From Flagellimonas spongiicola (GTDB lineage Bacteria > Bacteroidota > Bacteroidia > Flavobacteriales > Flavobacteriaceae), in assembly GCF_023502425.1 (NCBI RefSeq), contig NZ_JAMFMA010000001.1, positions 372,001 to 436,000 on the forward strand: 64,000 nt of DNA, read 5' to 3'. The notes below the pieces were generated by a model. That model saw only the letters and a program-made list of their open reading frames with translations, was not told where the DNA came from and ran no database searches. Shown piece after piece: positions 1 to 9,584 of the stretch. The stretch's first letter is position 1. Each line of letters opens with the position of its first letter. A program made the position numbers and the translations under genes.

Positions 1-504
1 GACGGTTCTTCCGCTACAGCCTCCGTAGATCGCTATGTCAACGATTTTATCTTTTACTACGAAAAATTTCTTAGAGCAGGGAAGATGGGAATTCCATTAG
101 GTGTTTTCTCGGGAACTCCTGCGCCAAATACCATTGAAGTTTTTTACAAATCAGAATTGAGTAAAACTATGTTTCTGACCGGTATGGACGCGGTACAGGA
201 TTTCTTTAATGGAAAACACTTTGCTTCTGCAACCACAGGGGAAAGTTTAGCATCCTATTTGGGTGCCTTGAACACCCTAAAGGATGGGGCTGATTTAGCA
301 GAAGTTATTAATGATCAAATGAATGAGGCACGTGACCTTGTCAATGGCTTGGGAACATTCAGAGATGAAATTGAAAACAATACACCACCAACTAATATGC
401 TTTTGGCATATGATGAGGTACAACGCGTAGTGCCATTGTTCAAAGTGGATATGGTTTCTGCTATGAGCATTAGTATCGACTTTGTGGACGCTGATGGGGA
501 TTAA
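1..504 (+). CDS. Imelysin-family (peptidase M75-like) protein, C-terminal part, 5' end outside window
   Basis: The reading frame is open from base 1, so the gene begins upstream and only 167 codons are present. The visible part resembles the C-terminal half of imelysin/IrpA-like proteins: helical, with a GIPLGVFSG stretch near codon 29 and an ending rich in Val, Asp and Ser. Imelysin proteins are periplasmic or outer-membrane-attached and are linked to iron uptake; although classed as M75 peptidases, proteolysis is not well supported. The stop overlaps the next gene's start as TAATG, so the two are translationally coupled. The downstream TonB receptor and haem-binding protein support an iron or haem role. 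The signal peptide and the family HxxE motif would lie outside the window. Confidence 0.8.
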   Translation, partial: DGSSATASVDRYVNDFIFYYEKFLRAGKMGIPLGVFSGTPAPNTIEVFYKSELSKTMFLTGMDAVQDFFNGKHFASATTGESLASYLGALNTLKDGADLAEVINDQMNEARDLVNGLGTFRDEIENNTPPTNMLLAYDEVQRVVPLFKVDMVSAMSISIDFVDADGD

Positions 505-1871
505 TGACATTCAATCTTAAAAAATACCTGAATACCAGTATGGAGGCCGCCCCTTTGGCGGTCTTTCGTATTTTTTTCGGGTTAATGATGTTGGGCAGTA
601 TTGTCCGGTTTTGGGCCTATGGCTGGATAGAAAAATTGTATCTAGAGCCCGAATTCCATTTTTCCTATTATGGTTTTGAATGGGTAAGGCCATTGGGAAA
701 TATTACATATCTCTTATTTCTAGTTTGTGCCTTGAGTTCTATTGGTATTGCGCTGGGTTACAAGTATAGATCATCCATTCTTTTGTTCTTTCTATCGTTT
801 ACTTACATCGAATTGATGGACAAGACAACCTACCTTAACCATTACTACTTTATAAGTGCGCTGTCGTTTTTAATGCTGTTTCTTCCAGCAAACAGCTATT
901 TTTCAATGGATGCGAAAAGCAATAAAGCATTGCGCTTCCAAAGAATACCTAAATGGACCATAGATAGTATCAAATTAATGTTGGCCGTGGTCTATATCTA
1001 TGCCGGAATTGCCAAATTGAATTCAGATTGGTTGGTGGACGCTATGCCCCTAAAAATATGGTTGCCATCAAAATTTGATATTCCAATTATAGGAGAATTG
1101 ATGACCAAAGAATGGGTTCACTTTGGATTTAGTTGGGGTGGCGCCTTATATGATTTGAGCATACCTTTTTTGTTGTTATGGAGTAGGACACGCTTTTTGG
1201 GATTTTTCCTAGTGTTATTCTTTCATATTATCACTAGAATATTGTTTCCAATCGGGATGTTTCCCTACATCATGATTGTGTCGGCTTTGATATTTTTTGA
1301 TCCGGCGTTGCATCAGCGCATATTAGCCATTATGTCGAAATGGCTTCGTGCGGATAAATCGGTATTTGACAATGGCAAAGCTTTGTCTTTCGCGCATCAA
1401 CCCCTACATAAATTAAAATATGTTTTGGTGTCGGTCTTTTTTGCGTTCCAAGTACTGTTCCCATGGCGTTATTTGTTATATCCTGGTGAACTGTTTTGGA
1501 CGGAAGAAGGTTATCGCTTTTCATGGCGGGTCATGCTTATGGAAAAGTCAGGATACGCGCAATTTAAGATTGTGGATAGCGTAAGCGGGAAATGGTTCTA
1601 TGTTGACAATTCCGATTTTCTTACTCCTTTTCAAGAAAAGCAAATGTCTTTCCAGCCTGATTTTATTTTAGAATACGCACATTACTTAAAATCCCATTTT
1701 GAAAATGATGGGCATAAAAACATTGCAATCTATGTTGACTGCCAAGTGGCTTTGAATGGCAGGTTGAGTCAACCTTATATAGACCCAACAGTGGATTTAA
1801 CAAAGGAAAAAGAATCGTTTAAACACAAAACCTGGATATTACCATTTAAGGATGAAATCAAAGGGATTTAA
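504..1871 (+). CDS. HTTM-domain membrane protein, vitamin K-dependent gamma-carboxylase-like
   Basis: A 455-residue polytopic membrane protein with a long N-terminal helical membrane domain (about residues 15-310) and a soluble C-terminal tail. It resembles the HTTM/VKGC family. Motif YLNHYYF (about 110-116) and motif AGIAKLNSDW (about 167-176) match the regions holding His160 and Lys218 of human gamma-glutamyl carboxylase, so the proposed catalytic base (here Lys171) and its partner His113 appear retained. The substrate is unknown. The start overlaps the imelysin stop (TAATG) and the end overlaps the TonB receptor start by 20 bases, so these genes are one transcription unit. Family placement is fairly sure; enzymatic carboxylation is inference. 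Confidence 0.85.
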   Translation: MTFNLKKYLNTSMEAAPLAVFRIFFGLMMLGSIVRFWAYGWIEKLYLEPEFHFSYYGFEWVRPLGNITYLLFLVCALSSIGIALGYKYRSSILLFFLSFTYIELMDKTTYLNHYYFISALSFLMLFLPANSYFSMDAKSNKALRFQRIPKWTIDSIKLMLAVVYIYAGIAKLNSDWLVDAMPLKIWLPSKFDIPIIGELMTKEWVHFGFSWGGALYDLSIPFLLLWSRTRFLGFFLVLFFHIITRILFPIGMFPYIMIVSALIFFDPALHQRILAIMSKWLRADKSVFDNGKALSFAHQPLHKLKYVLVSVFFAFQVLFPWRYLLYPGELFWTEEGYRFSWRVMLMEKSGYAQFKIVDSVSGKWFYVDNSDFLTPFQEKQMSFQPDFILEYAHYLKSHFENDGHKNIAIYVDCQVALNGRLSQPYIDPTVDLTKEKESFKHKTWILPFKDEIKGI

Positions 1872-4326
1872 AAGCACAATTTTACTGCTACTATTATTTT
1901 CAAGTGCTGGTTGGGGACAGTCCAAACTTACTGGGAAGGTTGTAGGTGGTGATGGAATTGGTTTGCCAGATGCAGAAGTCTATATTACTGAATTACAGAA
2001 ACTGGAGTATACCTCAGAAGATGGTAGCTACCAATTTGAACAATTGGAACTGCGACCTTATAACCTTGTGGTTTTTGCCTTTGGGTATCAGGTATTGGAA
2101 AAAACCGTGACTCTGAATGGTAATACCGTTCAAGATTTTAAACTGAATCCGTTAGGGGAACAACTGTCCGAGGTAATCTTGACCCAAGAAAGGGAAAAGG
2201 TATTCGCCTTGCAGCAATTAAAAAAAGTGGAAGGAACCGCCATATATGCCGGAAAAAAGAGTGAGGTGGTTCTCATTGAAAACTTGACAGGGAATTTAGC
2301 GGCGAATAATTCACGTCAAATATACGGTCAGGTAGTTGGGCTTAACATTTATGAAAATGGAGATGCGGGTCTTCAATTGAATATTGGAGGACGAGGATTG
2401 GACCCTAACAGAACCGCAAATTTCAATGTTAGGCAAAATGGCTATGATATAAGTGCCGATGCTTTAGGGTATCCCGAAAGTTATTATACACCTCCTGCCG
2501 AAGCACTCCGTCAGATTCAAGTGGTGCGTGGTGCTGCTTCTTTGCAATATGGACCACAATTTGGTGGATTGGTCAACTTTAAGTTCAAAAAACCCAATCC
2601 AACAAAGAAATTGGAATTGGTATCCAGACAGACATTGGGTTCATTTGACTTATTTACGAGTTTCAACAGTTTAAGTGGTACAGTTGGCGATTTTAGTTAC
2701 TATACCTACTTCAATTACAAACAAGGTAACGGTTTTCGTCCCAATACAAATTTCAACAGTAGAAATTTCTTTGGTCACTTTGGATATGACCTTTCCAGTA
2801 AGACCAAGTTAACACTGGAAACCACATTTTTCAATTACCTGACCAAACAACCCGGAGGTCTGACCGATGCTCAATTTCTTGAGGACCCAACCTTTAGCAA
2901 TAGAGATCGTAACTGGTTCAATGTGGACTGGAAGTTGTTTTCATTACGTTTGGATCATGCGTTTTCAAACCATACGGATTTTAGTTTGAATTTGTTCACT
3001 CTTGATGCCACCAGAAATGCTTTGGGTTTTAGGACGAATCGCGTTTCCCAACCAGACGACCCAAATGAACCCCGTGAATTGTTACAGGATAATTTCAAGA
3101 ACTGGGGCGCCGAAGGGCGCGTTTTAACCCGTTATCAAATCAAGGATAAAGATGCGGTATTATTGTTGGGTGCCAAATATTACCAATCGGATAATGACCA
3201 AAGACAGGGACCGGGAAGTATTTCAAGTAATCCGGAGTTTGAGTTTCAGGAAACTGATTTTCCTAATTATGAGCGTCAGTCCCAATTTGATTTCCCTAAC
3301 CTCAATGTTGCTGTTTTCGGTGAGAACATCTTCAATGTTTCCGATAAATTCTCGATTACCCCTGGTTTTCGTTTTGAATACATAAAAACCGAAAGCGAAG
3401 GAAGTTATAGAAACATTGTCTTGGATTTGGCTGGGAATCCACTGCTAAATGAAGAGATTCCTGATAACAGGACTTTTGAACGAGGATTTTTGCTCTATGG
3501 GATAGGAGCTTCTTACAAAGCCTCAAGAAGCGCTGAATTTTATGCCAATTTTTCCAGAAACTACCGATCTGTCACCTTTAATGATATTCGTGTGATCAAT
3601 CCTTCATTTCAGGTTGATGAGAACATTTCGGATGAAGACGGTTTCAACACGGACATAGGAGCCCGTGGTCGATTTGGGGATATATTGAGTTATGATTTTA
3701 GTGCATTCGGTTTGTTGTATGACGATAGGCTGGGTGAAGTGCTTCGAAGTGAAACCAGACTTAATGCCCAAGGAGAACTTGTGGAAACGGGTAGGATCGT
3801 CCGTTTTAGAGGTAATATTGGTAGGGCATTTATGTATGGCTTGGAGAGTTTCTCTGATTTGAATCTTAAGGAGTTCCTATTGCCTGGGAATGAAAAGGTC
3901 CGCCTGAACTATTTTCTCAATTTAGCGTTGACCAATTCAGAATACCTATCATCAGAAGAAAACAATGTTGAGGGTAACCAAGTGGAATTTATCCCTAAGG
4001 TAAACCTCAAGACCGGATTAGGATTTGGATATGGGAATTTATTGGGGAATATCCAATATACCTATCTATCCAAACAATTTACGGATGCGACTAATGCTCC
4101 ACAAGATATCAATGACAACCAACGAGGAATAGAAGGTGCCATACCATCTTACGATATTTTGGATTTTTCAATGTCTTATACTTTTAAAAAGTTTAAATTG
4201 GAAGCTGGAATCAACAATGTTCTGGATAATAGTTACTTCACAAGAAGGGCAACAGGTTATCCGGGTCCAGGGATTATTCCCGCGGAACCACGAACATTTT
4301 ATACTACATTGGAAATAAAACTCTAA
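1852..4326 (+). CDS. TonB-dependent outer-membrane receptor (FecA-like siderophore/haem type)
   Basis: An 824-residue receptor. It has a signal peptide (about 1-22, hydrophobic LLLLLF core), a carboxypeptidase-regulatory-like beta domain (about 25-105), a plug domain (about 125-245, with the typical IQVVRGAASLQYGPQFGG stretch) and a 22-strand-type beta barrel to the C-terminus. It lacks an N-terminal signalling (STN) domain, so it is a transporter rather than a sigma/anti-sigma signal transducer. The chosen ATG lies inside the end of the HTTM gene and gives a good signal peptide. Imelysin, HTTM and haem-binding neighbours suggest an iron-siderophore or haem substrate; the actual ligand cannot be read from sequence. 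Confidence 0.92.
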   Translation: MKSKGFKSTILLLLLFSSAGWGQSKLTGKVVGGDGIGLPDAEVYITELQKLEYTSEDGSYQFEQLELRPYNLVVFAFGYQVLEKTVTLNGNTVQDFKLNPLGEQLSEVILTQEREKVFALQQLKKVEGTAIYAGKKSEVVLIENLTGNLAANNSRQIYGQVVGLNIYENGDAGLQLNIGGRGLDPNRTANFNVRQNGYDISADALGYPESYYTPPAEALRQIQVVRGAASLQYGPQFGGLVNFKFKKPNPTKKLELVSRQTLGSFDLFTSFNSLSGTVGDFSYYTYFNYKQGNGFRPNTNFNSRNFFGHFGYDLSSKTKLTLETTFFNYLTKQPGGLTDAQFLEDPTFSNRDRNWFNVDWKLFSLRLDHAFSNHTDFSLNLFTLDATRNALGFRTNRVSQPDDPNEPRELLQDNFKNWGAEGRVLTRYQIKDKDAVLLLGAKYYQSDNDQRQGPGSISSNPEFEFQETDFPNYERQSQFDFPNLNVAVFGENIFNVSDKFSITPGFRFEYIKTESEGSYRNIVLDLAGNPLLNEEIPDNRTFERGFLLYGIGASYKASRSAEFYANFSRNYRSVTFNDIRVINPSFQVDENISDEDGFNTDIGARGRFGDILSYDFSAFGLLYDDRLGEVLRSETRLNAQGELVETGRIVRFRGNIGRAFMYGLESFSDLNLKEFLLPGNEKVRLNYFLNLALTNSEYLSSEENNVEGNQVEFIPKVNLKTGLGFGYGNLLGNIQYTYLSKQFTDATNAPQDINDNQRGIEGAIPSYDILDFSMSYTFKKFKLEAGINNVLDNSYFTRRATGYPGPGIIPAEPRTFYTTLEIKL

Positions 4327-4336
4327 AACAGCGTCC

Positions 4337-4801
4337 ATGAAAATTGTAAAGAAAATTCTACTAGCGTTATTGGTGATTTTGGTTGTGTTGCAGTTCATAA
4401 GGCCAGATAAAAACCTATCAGATCAAGATGTTACTGATGTGTTTGAGACCGAAACACAGCCCAATAAAGAGGTAGTCGCAATTCTTGAAAATAAATGTTA
4501 TGACTGCCATAGTAACAATACCGAATATCCATGGTATGCTGAGGTGGCACCTATATCATATTGGCTGGATGGCCATATTGAGGAAGGCAAAGAACATTTC
4601 AATGTTTCGGAATGGGCCACCTACGATTTGGAGAAGAAAGAACATAAAATGGAAGAGCTGGTGGAAGAAGTAGAGGAAGATAAAATGCCGGAATCATCTT
4701 ATACATGGATTCATGGCAATCTCACTCCAGATGAAAAAGAGAAATTGATGGAATGGGGTAAGCAAGTGCGCATGGCTTACAAGGATAAAATGGGCGGTTA
4801 G
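4337..4801 (+). CDS. Haem-binding domain protein (single CxxCH)
   Basis: A 154-residue protein with an N-terminal membrane anchor (about 5-20) and one c-type haem-binding motif, C54-Y-D-C57-H58, followed by an SNNTEYPWY stretch typical of the Haem_bd family. The later acidic EEVEEDKMP segment is also usual for the family; its methionine is a possible sixth ligand. It probably faces the periplasm as a membrane-anchored electron carrier or haem sensor. It starts 10 bases after the TonB receptor stop and is followed 2 bases later by a membrane protein, so it is in the same operon. The exact role in iron or haem uptake is not known. Confidence 0.85.
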   Translation: MKIVKKILLALLVILVVLQFIRPDKNLSDQDVTDVFETETQPNKEVVAILENKCYDCHSNNTEYPWYAEVAPISYWLDGHIEEGKEHFNVSEWATYDLEKKEHKMEELVEEVEEDKMPESSYTWIHGNLTPDEKEKLMEWGKQVRMAYKDKMGG

Positions 4802-4803
4802 TA

Positions 4804-5298
4804 ATGGATTACAATGGCCGGTTAGCCACTTTTCCCAGAGAAATACGCTTGTTCATAGTTGCATTTGTAGTTGTATTATCCGTGGGCTTTGCAACCGGGT
4901 TACTCTTTATTAAACATACAGATGCCACAACTTCAGCTGGTATTGAGGAAAATTACCTGGGCAATGAAGAGGATGAGATGGCTGAGGTAATGAAATTCAA
5001 AAAAGGAGATCGTGAAATGCTTACTATTGTGCATACCCATATCCTTAGCATGTCCTTTATATTTTTTCTGTTAGGCGGATTGGTCTGGATTACACGCTTT
5101 CCGAAAAAATGGAAGTTGTTTTTGACTATTGAACCCTTTTTCTCCTCGGTGTTTACCTTCGGGGGGATTTATTTGATGTGGTTGGGTTTACTTTGGATGA
5201 AGTATGTTGTTATAGCTTCTGGAATTTTGATGACTTTGACATTTACTATATCCGCTCTTTTGGTCATCAATCAATCACTGTTCCCAAAGCGGAGTTAA
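4804..5298 (+). CDS. Unrecognised four-helix membrane protein, last gene of the iron/haem operon
   Basis: 164 residues with four predicted membrane helices (about 16-36, 78-97, 108-130 and 134-156). An acidic loop (about 45-70) lies between helices 1 and 2, and two histidines (VHTH, about 76-79) open helix 2, where they could bind metal or haem. I do not recognise a named family. The gap to the CxxCH gene is only 2 bases, so co-translation and a shared role are likely. It could be a cytochrome-b-like or quinone-interacting partner of the haem protein, but that is inference. No terminator is visible before the convergent gene starting 34 bases further on. Confidence 0.7.
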   Translation: MDYNGRLATFPREIRLFIVAFVVVLSVGFATGLLFIKHTDATTSAGIEENYLGNEEDEMAEVMKFKKGDREMLTIVHTHILSMSFIFFLLGGLVWITRFPKKWKLFLTIEPFFSSVFTFGGIYLMWLGLLWMKYVVIASGILMTLTFTISALLVINQSLFPKRS

Positions 5299-5332
5299 AA
5301 GAACAGTCAAAACTTGAAGGTTCAGCTAAAGA

Positions 5333-5683
5333 TCAATTTTCTATCATCCTGTAATTGATATCCTTGAAGGTTATCAATCGTACATTTTGTTTGTTGATTT
5401 TCAGTAAACGCTGTAACTCGGATATTTCCTCTTGATTGACTAAAATCACAAAACACTTGTTACCTACAGAAATGGGTATTTTTCTATGTGTCGGCGCATA
5501 AGACATCGCATTCTCCCAATAGTCCAGATTCAGCTCAAACAAATGCCTTTTAAAAGCTTCTAATTCCCATTCGTAAAATTCAAAGCAAAGATTGTTGAAT
5601 ACCAATTGAAACAGTTTATTGTGGTTGCAGAAAGTTAGGATTCCATTCTTACTTTGGTTAAGTACTTTGATTGATGGGCACAT
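5333..5683 (-). CDS. Small conserved Bacteroidota protein, DUF6686-like
   Basis: A 116-residue soluble protein without signal peptide. It opens with Cys-Pro and a KVLNQSKNGILTFCNHNKLFQLVFNN-type stretch, followed by a FYEWELEAFKRH helix. This pattern recalls the DUF6686 family of flavobacterial proteins, whose function is unknown. Three cysteines (residues 2, about 19 and about 33) and a His near the second could form a metal site, but this is speculative. It converges on the iron operon with a 34-base gap and diverges from guaB, the two sharing a 143-base intergenic region. The DUF number is from memory. Confidence 0.7.
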   Translation of the reverse strand: MCPSIKVLNQSKNGILTFCNHNKLFQLVFNNLCFEFYEWELEAFKRHLFELNLDYWENAMSYAPTHRKIPISVGNKCFVILVNQEEISELQRLLKINKQNVRLITFKDINYRMIEN

Positions 5684-5795
5684 AGCTGAATGATTTAATG
5701 GTATAAAAATACATTATTTATAATAATTCTAAATAAGTATTTTGGTAAAAATGTTAATCAAATTCCAGAGGTAATTAGGTTGAAATTAATTGTGG

Positions 5796-5803
5796 TATAT
5801 TTG
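5796..5803 (+). promoter_or_regulatory. Bacteroidota -7 promoter element for guaB
   Basis: TATATTTG fits the TAnnTTTG -7 consensus and lies 23 bases before the guaB ATG. No TTG element is present at the usual 17-23 base spacing, so only the -7 box is called. Confidence 0.55.
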
Positions 5804-5826
5804 CACGCAATTAATCCGTAATTGCA

Positions 5827-7299
5827 ATGGAAGCCCACCTAAATAAAATTGTTGGAGAAGGTTTAACCTATGATGATGTTCTCCTTGTGCCAGGTTATTC
5901 TGAAGTCCTACCTAGAGAAGTAAACATTCAGACCAAATTCACCCGAAATATTTCTATAAATGTGCCGATTGTATCTGCTGCTATGGATACGGTCACAGAA
6001 TCGCGTATGGCGATTGCAATGGCGCAGGAAGGCGGAATAGGAGTGTTGCATAAGAACATGACCATTGAGCAACAGGCCATAAAAGTACGCAAGGTAAAAC
6101 GTGCGGAAAGCGGCATGATCATGGATCCTGTGACCTTACCATTGAATTCTACGGTGCAAGATGCCAAAGCCAATATGAAGGAGCATAGCATTGGTGGTAT
6201 TCCAATTGTGGATGAGCAGAAAAAGTTGTTGGGAATAGTGACCAACCGTGATTTGCGCTTCGAAAAAAATAACGACCGTCCAATTTCAGAGGTAATGACC
6301 TCAGAGAATTTGGTTACAGTGGCTGAGGGGACTTCTTTAGAAGAAGCCGAAGTCATTCTCCAAGAAAACAAAATCGAAAAACTTCCAGTCGTCAACGATT
6401 CTAATGGCTTAGTTGGATTGATAACGTTTAGGGATATAACCAAACTTACACTTAAGCCTATTTCCAATAAGGATGAATACGGTCGTTTGCGCGTAGCAGC
6501 GGCCATAGGAGTTACTCCAGACGCCGTGGATAGGGCTGGAGCATTGGTGGAAGCTGGAGTAGATGCCATTGTTATAGATACAGCGCATGGTCACACCAAA
6601 GGTGTGGTCGGAATCTTGAAGGAGGTAAAGAAGGCTTATCCAAAATTGGATGTGATTGTTGGAAACATTGCGACCGGTGAAGCGGCTAAATATCTTGTTG
6701 AGGCAGGTGCAGATGCTGTAAAGGTTGGAATCGGACCAGGGTCTATTTGTACCACAAGGGTCGTTGCTGGTGTTGGATTCCCACAATTTTCAGCAGTTTT
6801 GGAAGTAGCAGCTGCCATAAAGGGTAGTGGGGTTCCTGTAATTGCAGATGGTGGTATACGTTATACTGGAGATATTCCAAAAGCAATCGCAGCGGGCGCT
6901 GATACGGTGATGCTAGGTTCACTATTGGCAGGTACCAAAGAATCCCCAGGCGAAACCATTATCTATGAGGGGCGTAAATTCAAATCGTATCGTGGAATGG
7001 GATCCGTAGAAGCCATGAAGGAAGGAAGCAAGGACCGATATTTTCAAGATGTTGAAGACGATATCAAAAAACTGGTTCCGGAAGGAATTGTAGGCCGTGT
7101 TCCTTATAAAGGAGATCTATATGAAAGTATGCATCAATTTATTGGTGGTTTACGAGCCGGAATGGGTTATTGCGGAGCAAAGGATATTGATACTTTGAAG
7201 GATACTGGACGATTTGTAAAGATTACCTTCAGTGGCATCAATGAGAGTCACCCTCATGATGTAACAATCACAAAGGAAAGTCCGAATTACAGTCGGTAG
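5827..7299 (+). CDS. guaB: IMP dehydrogenase
   Basis: Oxidises IMP to XMP with NAD+, the committed step of GTP synthesis, in the cytoplasm. The 490-residue length is standard. Residues 1-90 and 210-490 form the TIM barrel; two CBS domains (about 95-205) are inserted. The catalytic-cysteine loop GPGSICTTR places the nucleophile near residue 308, and the flap region (about 380-420, with [12 protein letters not shown]) is intact. It is probably transcribed alone from the TATATTTG element; the convergent thioredoxin gene ends 14 bases downstream with no clear hairpin between them. Confidence 0.98.
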   Translation: MEAHLNKIVGEGLTYDDVLLVPGYSEVLPREVNIQTKFTRNISINVPIVSAAMDTVTESRMAIAMAQEGGIGVLHKNMTIEQQAIKVRKVKRAESGMIMDPVTLPLNSTVQDAKANMKEHSIGGIPIVDEQKKLLGIVTNRDLRFEKNNDRPISEVMTSENLVTVAEGTSLEEAEVILQENKIEKLPVVNDSNGLVGLITFRDITKLTLKPISNKDEYGRLRVAAAIGVTPDAVDRAGALVEAGVDAIVIDTAHGHTKGVVGILKEVKKAYPKLDVIVGNIATGEAAKYLVEAGADAVKVGIGPGSICTTRVVAGVGFPQFSAVLEVAAAIKGSGVPVIADGGIRYTGDIPKAIAAGADTVMLGSLLAGTKESPGETIIYEGRKFKSYRGMGSVEAMKEGSKDRYFQDVEDDIKKLVPEGIVGRVPYKGDLYESMHQFIGGLRAGMGYCGAKDIDTLKDTGRFVKITFSGINESHPHDVTITKESPNYSR

Positions 7300-7313
7300 A
7301 ATTTAAATCTCGA

Positions 7314-7841
7314 TTATTTGCTGCTGGTATAAGCTTGCCAGTCTTTATCCTTGTAGTGGTCATCACCAAAATAGCGCGCTATTTCAAGAAATGGCTTTGC
7401 TTTTTGATATCCTGGAACAGGAGAGAGCATATTTAGATTTTCATCCAAGAACACAACAGTAGGATAGCTTAGTTTTCCTTGTAGGAGGGCAGCTGCTAAT
7501 TCGTGATACCCTCTTCTTCCAGAAGGAACATATTTAAAGGTGTTGCCTTTATATTCAATAGGGTCCTTCCCTTCGGCATCCATTTTTACCATATAAAAGT
7601 TTTGCTGCATATAAGCAGCCACTTCTGGATTTTGAAAAGTGTCCTTGTCCATCTTTTTGCACCATCCGCACCAGTCTGTGTAGATATCGATGAATAATTT
7701 CTTGGGTTGCGCATCTGTTTGTGATAGTTGAACAGCTTCTTCCCAGCTCATCCATTCAACAGTCTGGGCTTGGGATTGTAATCCAACAAACAGCAATACA
7801 AGTAGGGGTAATCTTGTTAAGTAGGTAATATCTGCACGCAT
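7314..7841 (-). CDS. Periplasmic thioredoxin-family protein
   Basis: 175 residues: a signal peptide (about 1-26, ending QSQAQ) and a thioredoxin-like fold. The active-site motif is C58-G-W-C61 in a DWCGWCKKMD context, typical of the thioredoxin_7/DUF255-like group that acts as periplasmic disulphide reductase or isomerase in Bacteroidota. A conserved cis-proline is visible in KLSYPTVVFLDE (about 130-141). Its partner is unknown. The gene is transcribed toward guaB and lies 72 bases downstream of the DUF3995 start on the same strand. The 5' end is the only start giving a complete signal peptide. Confidence 0.88.
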   Translation of the reverse strand: MRADITYLTRLPLLVLLFVGLQSQAQTVEWMSWEEAVQLSQTDAQPKKLFIDIYTDWCGWCKKMDKDTFQNPEVAAYMQQNFYMVKMDAEGKDPIEYKGNTFKYVPSGRRGYHELAAALLQGKLSYPTVVFLDENLNMLSPVPGYQKAKPFLEIARYFGDDHYKDKDWQAYTSSK

Positions 7842-7911
7842 CGTTCCTTAATTTTATTGGGATTGGTCTTCCATCCCTAACAAAACTAACGAAAATTATG
7901 CCAAATTAGTG

Positions 7912-8325
7912 TTAACCTAGTAGTTCCAAGAGCAATATCAATAAGCCCATCAATAGACATAGGGGGGAGTAGTAACGGGTATCAAGCAACGAAAATTTGC
8001 TGTTTTTGGCCGTCTTAAAAAAGCCAACATATTTGAAATCCCCGAGTGCCCTTACCATAAAAAGAATGCCAATTCCTATAGCAGCATAATCGAGCCAAAT
8101 TCCTTGAGTGTATTGAATAACCTTGTTGATGAACACAAAAGCAAAACCGAGAAGAAATACACCAACTATGACCGCTCCAAATTTTCCGGGTGATTTTATG
8201 GTTCTCGTATCGACGTTGGTGGGTAAAACCGCTTCAGGATCTTTAATGCCGAATATTGACCAATAGAAATGTAATACCGCCAAGAATATGAGAACAACGG
8301 ATAACATTATGGCCAATACATCCAT
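7912..8325 (-). CDS. DUF3995-family membrane protein
   Basis: 137 residues with four membrane helices (about 2-22, 48-68, 77-95 and 115-135). The N-terminal HFYWSIFGI segment and following PTN stretch are typical of DUF3995, a family of unknown function. The ATG comes one base after the lysA stop, so it is co-transcribed with lysA and probably translationally coupled. Nothing in the sequence ties it to lysine synthesis. Confidence 0.78.
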   Translation of the reverse strand: MDVLAIMLSVVLIFLAVLHFYWSIFGIKDPEAVLPTNVDTRTIKSPGKFGAVIVGVFLLGFAFVFINKVIQYTQGIWLDYAAIGIGILFMVRALGDFKYVGFFKTAKNSKFSLLDTRYYSPLCLLMGLLILLLELLG

Positions 8326-8326
8326 A

Positions 8327-9565
8327 TTATTTGACTACTGCTGGTTTAGGTTTAATGAAGAGGTCTTTTACGTCTACTTGATTCCTAAGAATGTCGTCAA
8401 AGGTTTCACGTTCCCTGATTAGATGTGCCTGTCCTTTGTACCATAGGATTTCTGCAGGTCTAAACCGGGAATTGTAGTTGCTGGACATGGTAAAACAATA
8501 TGCTCCAGCACTTTTGAAGCATAAAATATCCCCTTCTGAAATTTCATTGATTCTTCGGTTGCTGCCGAAAGTATCTGTTTCACAAATATAACCAACCACC
8601 GAATAATAACGCTCCCTTCCTTTCGGATTTGAAATATTTAATATTTCATGCGAAGCACCATACAACATGGGGCGTATTAAATGGTTGAATCCGGAGTCTA
8701 CACTAGCAAAAACAGTGGATGTTGTCTGCTTTACCACATTGACTTTGGCTAAAAAATGACCAGCCTGGCTAACAAGGAACTTGCCAGGTTCAAATGCCAA
8801 GGTGAGTTCTTTGCCATATTCCTCACAGAATTGATTGAATCGAGTAGTTAGTTTTTTGCCCAATTCTTCAATATTGGTCTCAATATCCCCGGTTTTGTAA
8901 GGTACTTTGAATCCACTTCCAAAATCTATGAATTCTAAGTTCTTGAAGTTTTTGGCCGTATCAAATAGTATTTCGGAAGCGTACAAGAACACATCAATAT
9001 CTAAAATATCGCTTCCCGTATGCATATGTATGCCGTTGATGTTCATTTTTGTCAGATCAACAATCCTTAGCAGATGCGGGATTTGATGTATGCTAATCCC
9101 AAATTTAGAATCGATGTGACCTACGGATATCTTGGAATTGCCACCTGCCATAACATGCGGGTTAATCCGAATACAGACGGGTACATCAGGGTGCTTACTT
9201 CCAAATTGTTCCAATATGGAAAGGTTGTCAATATTGATTTGAACACCAAGTGCGGAAGCTTCCTCAATTTCCTCTAAGGATACTCCGTTTGGGGTGAAAA
9301 TTATGGATTCTGGCTTAAAACCAGCCATCAATCCCAATTTTACCTCTTGTATGGAAACAGTATCCAATCCACTGCCCAATTGGTTCATCAATCGAAGAAT
9401 GGAAATATTGGAAAGGGCTTTTGCTGCATAATTCAGGCGTAAACTGCCAACACCTTTAAAGGCATTCGTTAACCTTGTGTATTGAGAAGCGATTGTTTCA
9501 GCATCGTAAACATAAATCGGTGCTCCAAACTGCTTTGCTATTTTAAGTAGATTCTGGGTATTCAT
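8327..9565 (-). CDS. lysA: Diaminopimelate decarboxylase
   Basis: PLP-dependent fold-III decarboxylase converting meso-diaminopimelate to L-lysine in the cytoplasm. The 412-residue protein shows the PLP-lysine context NYAAKALSN (Lys near residue 49), HMHTGSDI, a glycine-rich phosphate loop GSGFKVPY and the substrate-side CETDTFG motif supplied across the dimer. Length is normal. The ATG is supported by a promoter with both boxes about 20 bases upstream. Together with dapD at 29.9-30.7 kb it places two diaminopimelate/lysine pathway genes in this window, though not in one operon. Confidence 0.97.
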   Translation of the reverse strand: MNTQNLLKIAKQFGAPIYVYDAETIASQYTRLTNAFKGVGSLRLNYAAKALSNISILRLMNQLGSGLDTVSIQEVKLGLMAGFKPESIIFTPNGVSLEEIEEASALGVQINIDNLSILEQFGSKHPDVPVCIRINPHVMAGGNSKISVGHIDSKFGISIHQIPHLLRIVDLTKMNINGIHMHTGSDILDIDVFLYASEILFDTAKNFKNLEFIDFGSGFKVPYKTGDIETNIEELGKKLTTRFNQFCEEYGKELTLAFEPGKFLVSQAGHFLAKVNVVKQTTSTVFASVDSGFNHLIRPMLYGASHEILNISNPKGRERYYSVVGYICETDTFGSNRRINEISEGDILCFKSAGAYCFTMSSNYNSRFRPAEILWYKGQAHLIRERETFDDILRNQVDVKDLFIKPKPAVVK

Positions 9566-9584
9566 TTTTAATCAGTCTTTGAAA

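Noticed and set aside
5928..6569. Long minus-strand frame within guaB
   Set aside because: Lies entirely antisense to a well-supported IMP dehydrogenase gene and has no recognisable protein features; a codon-bias shadow.
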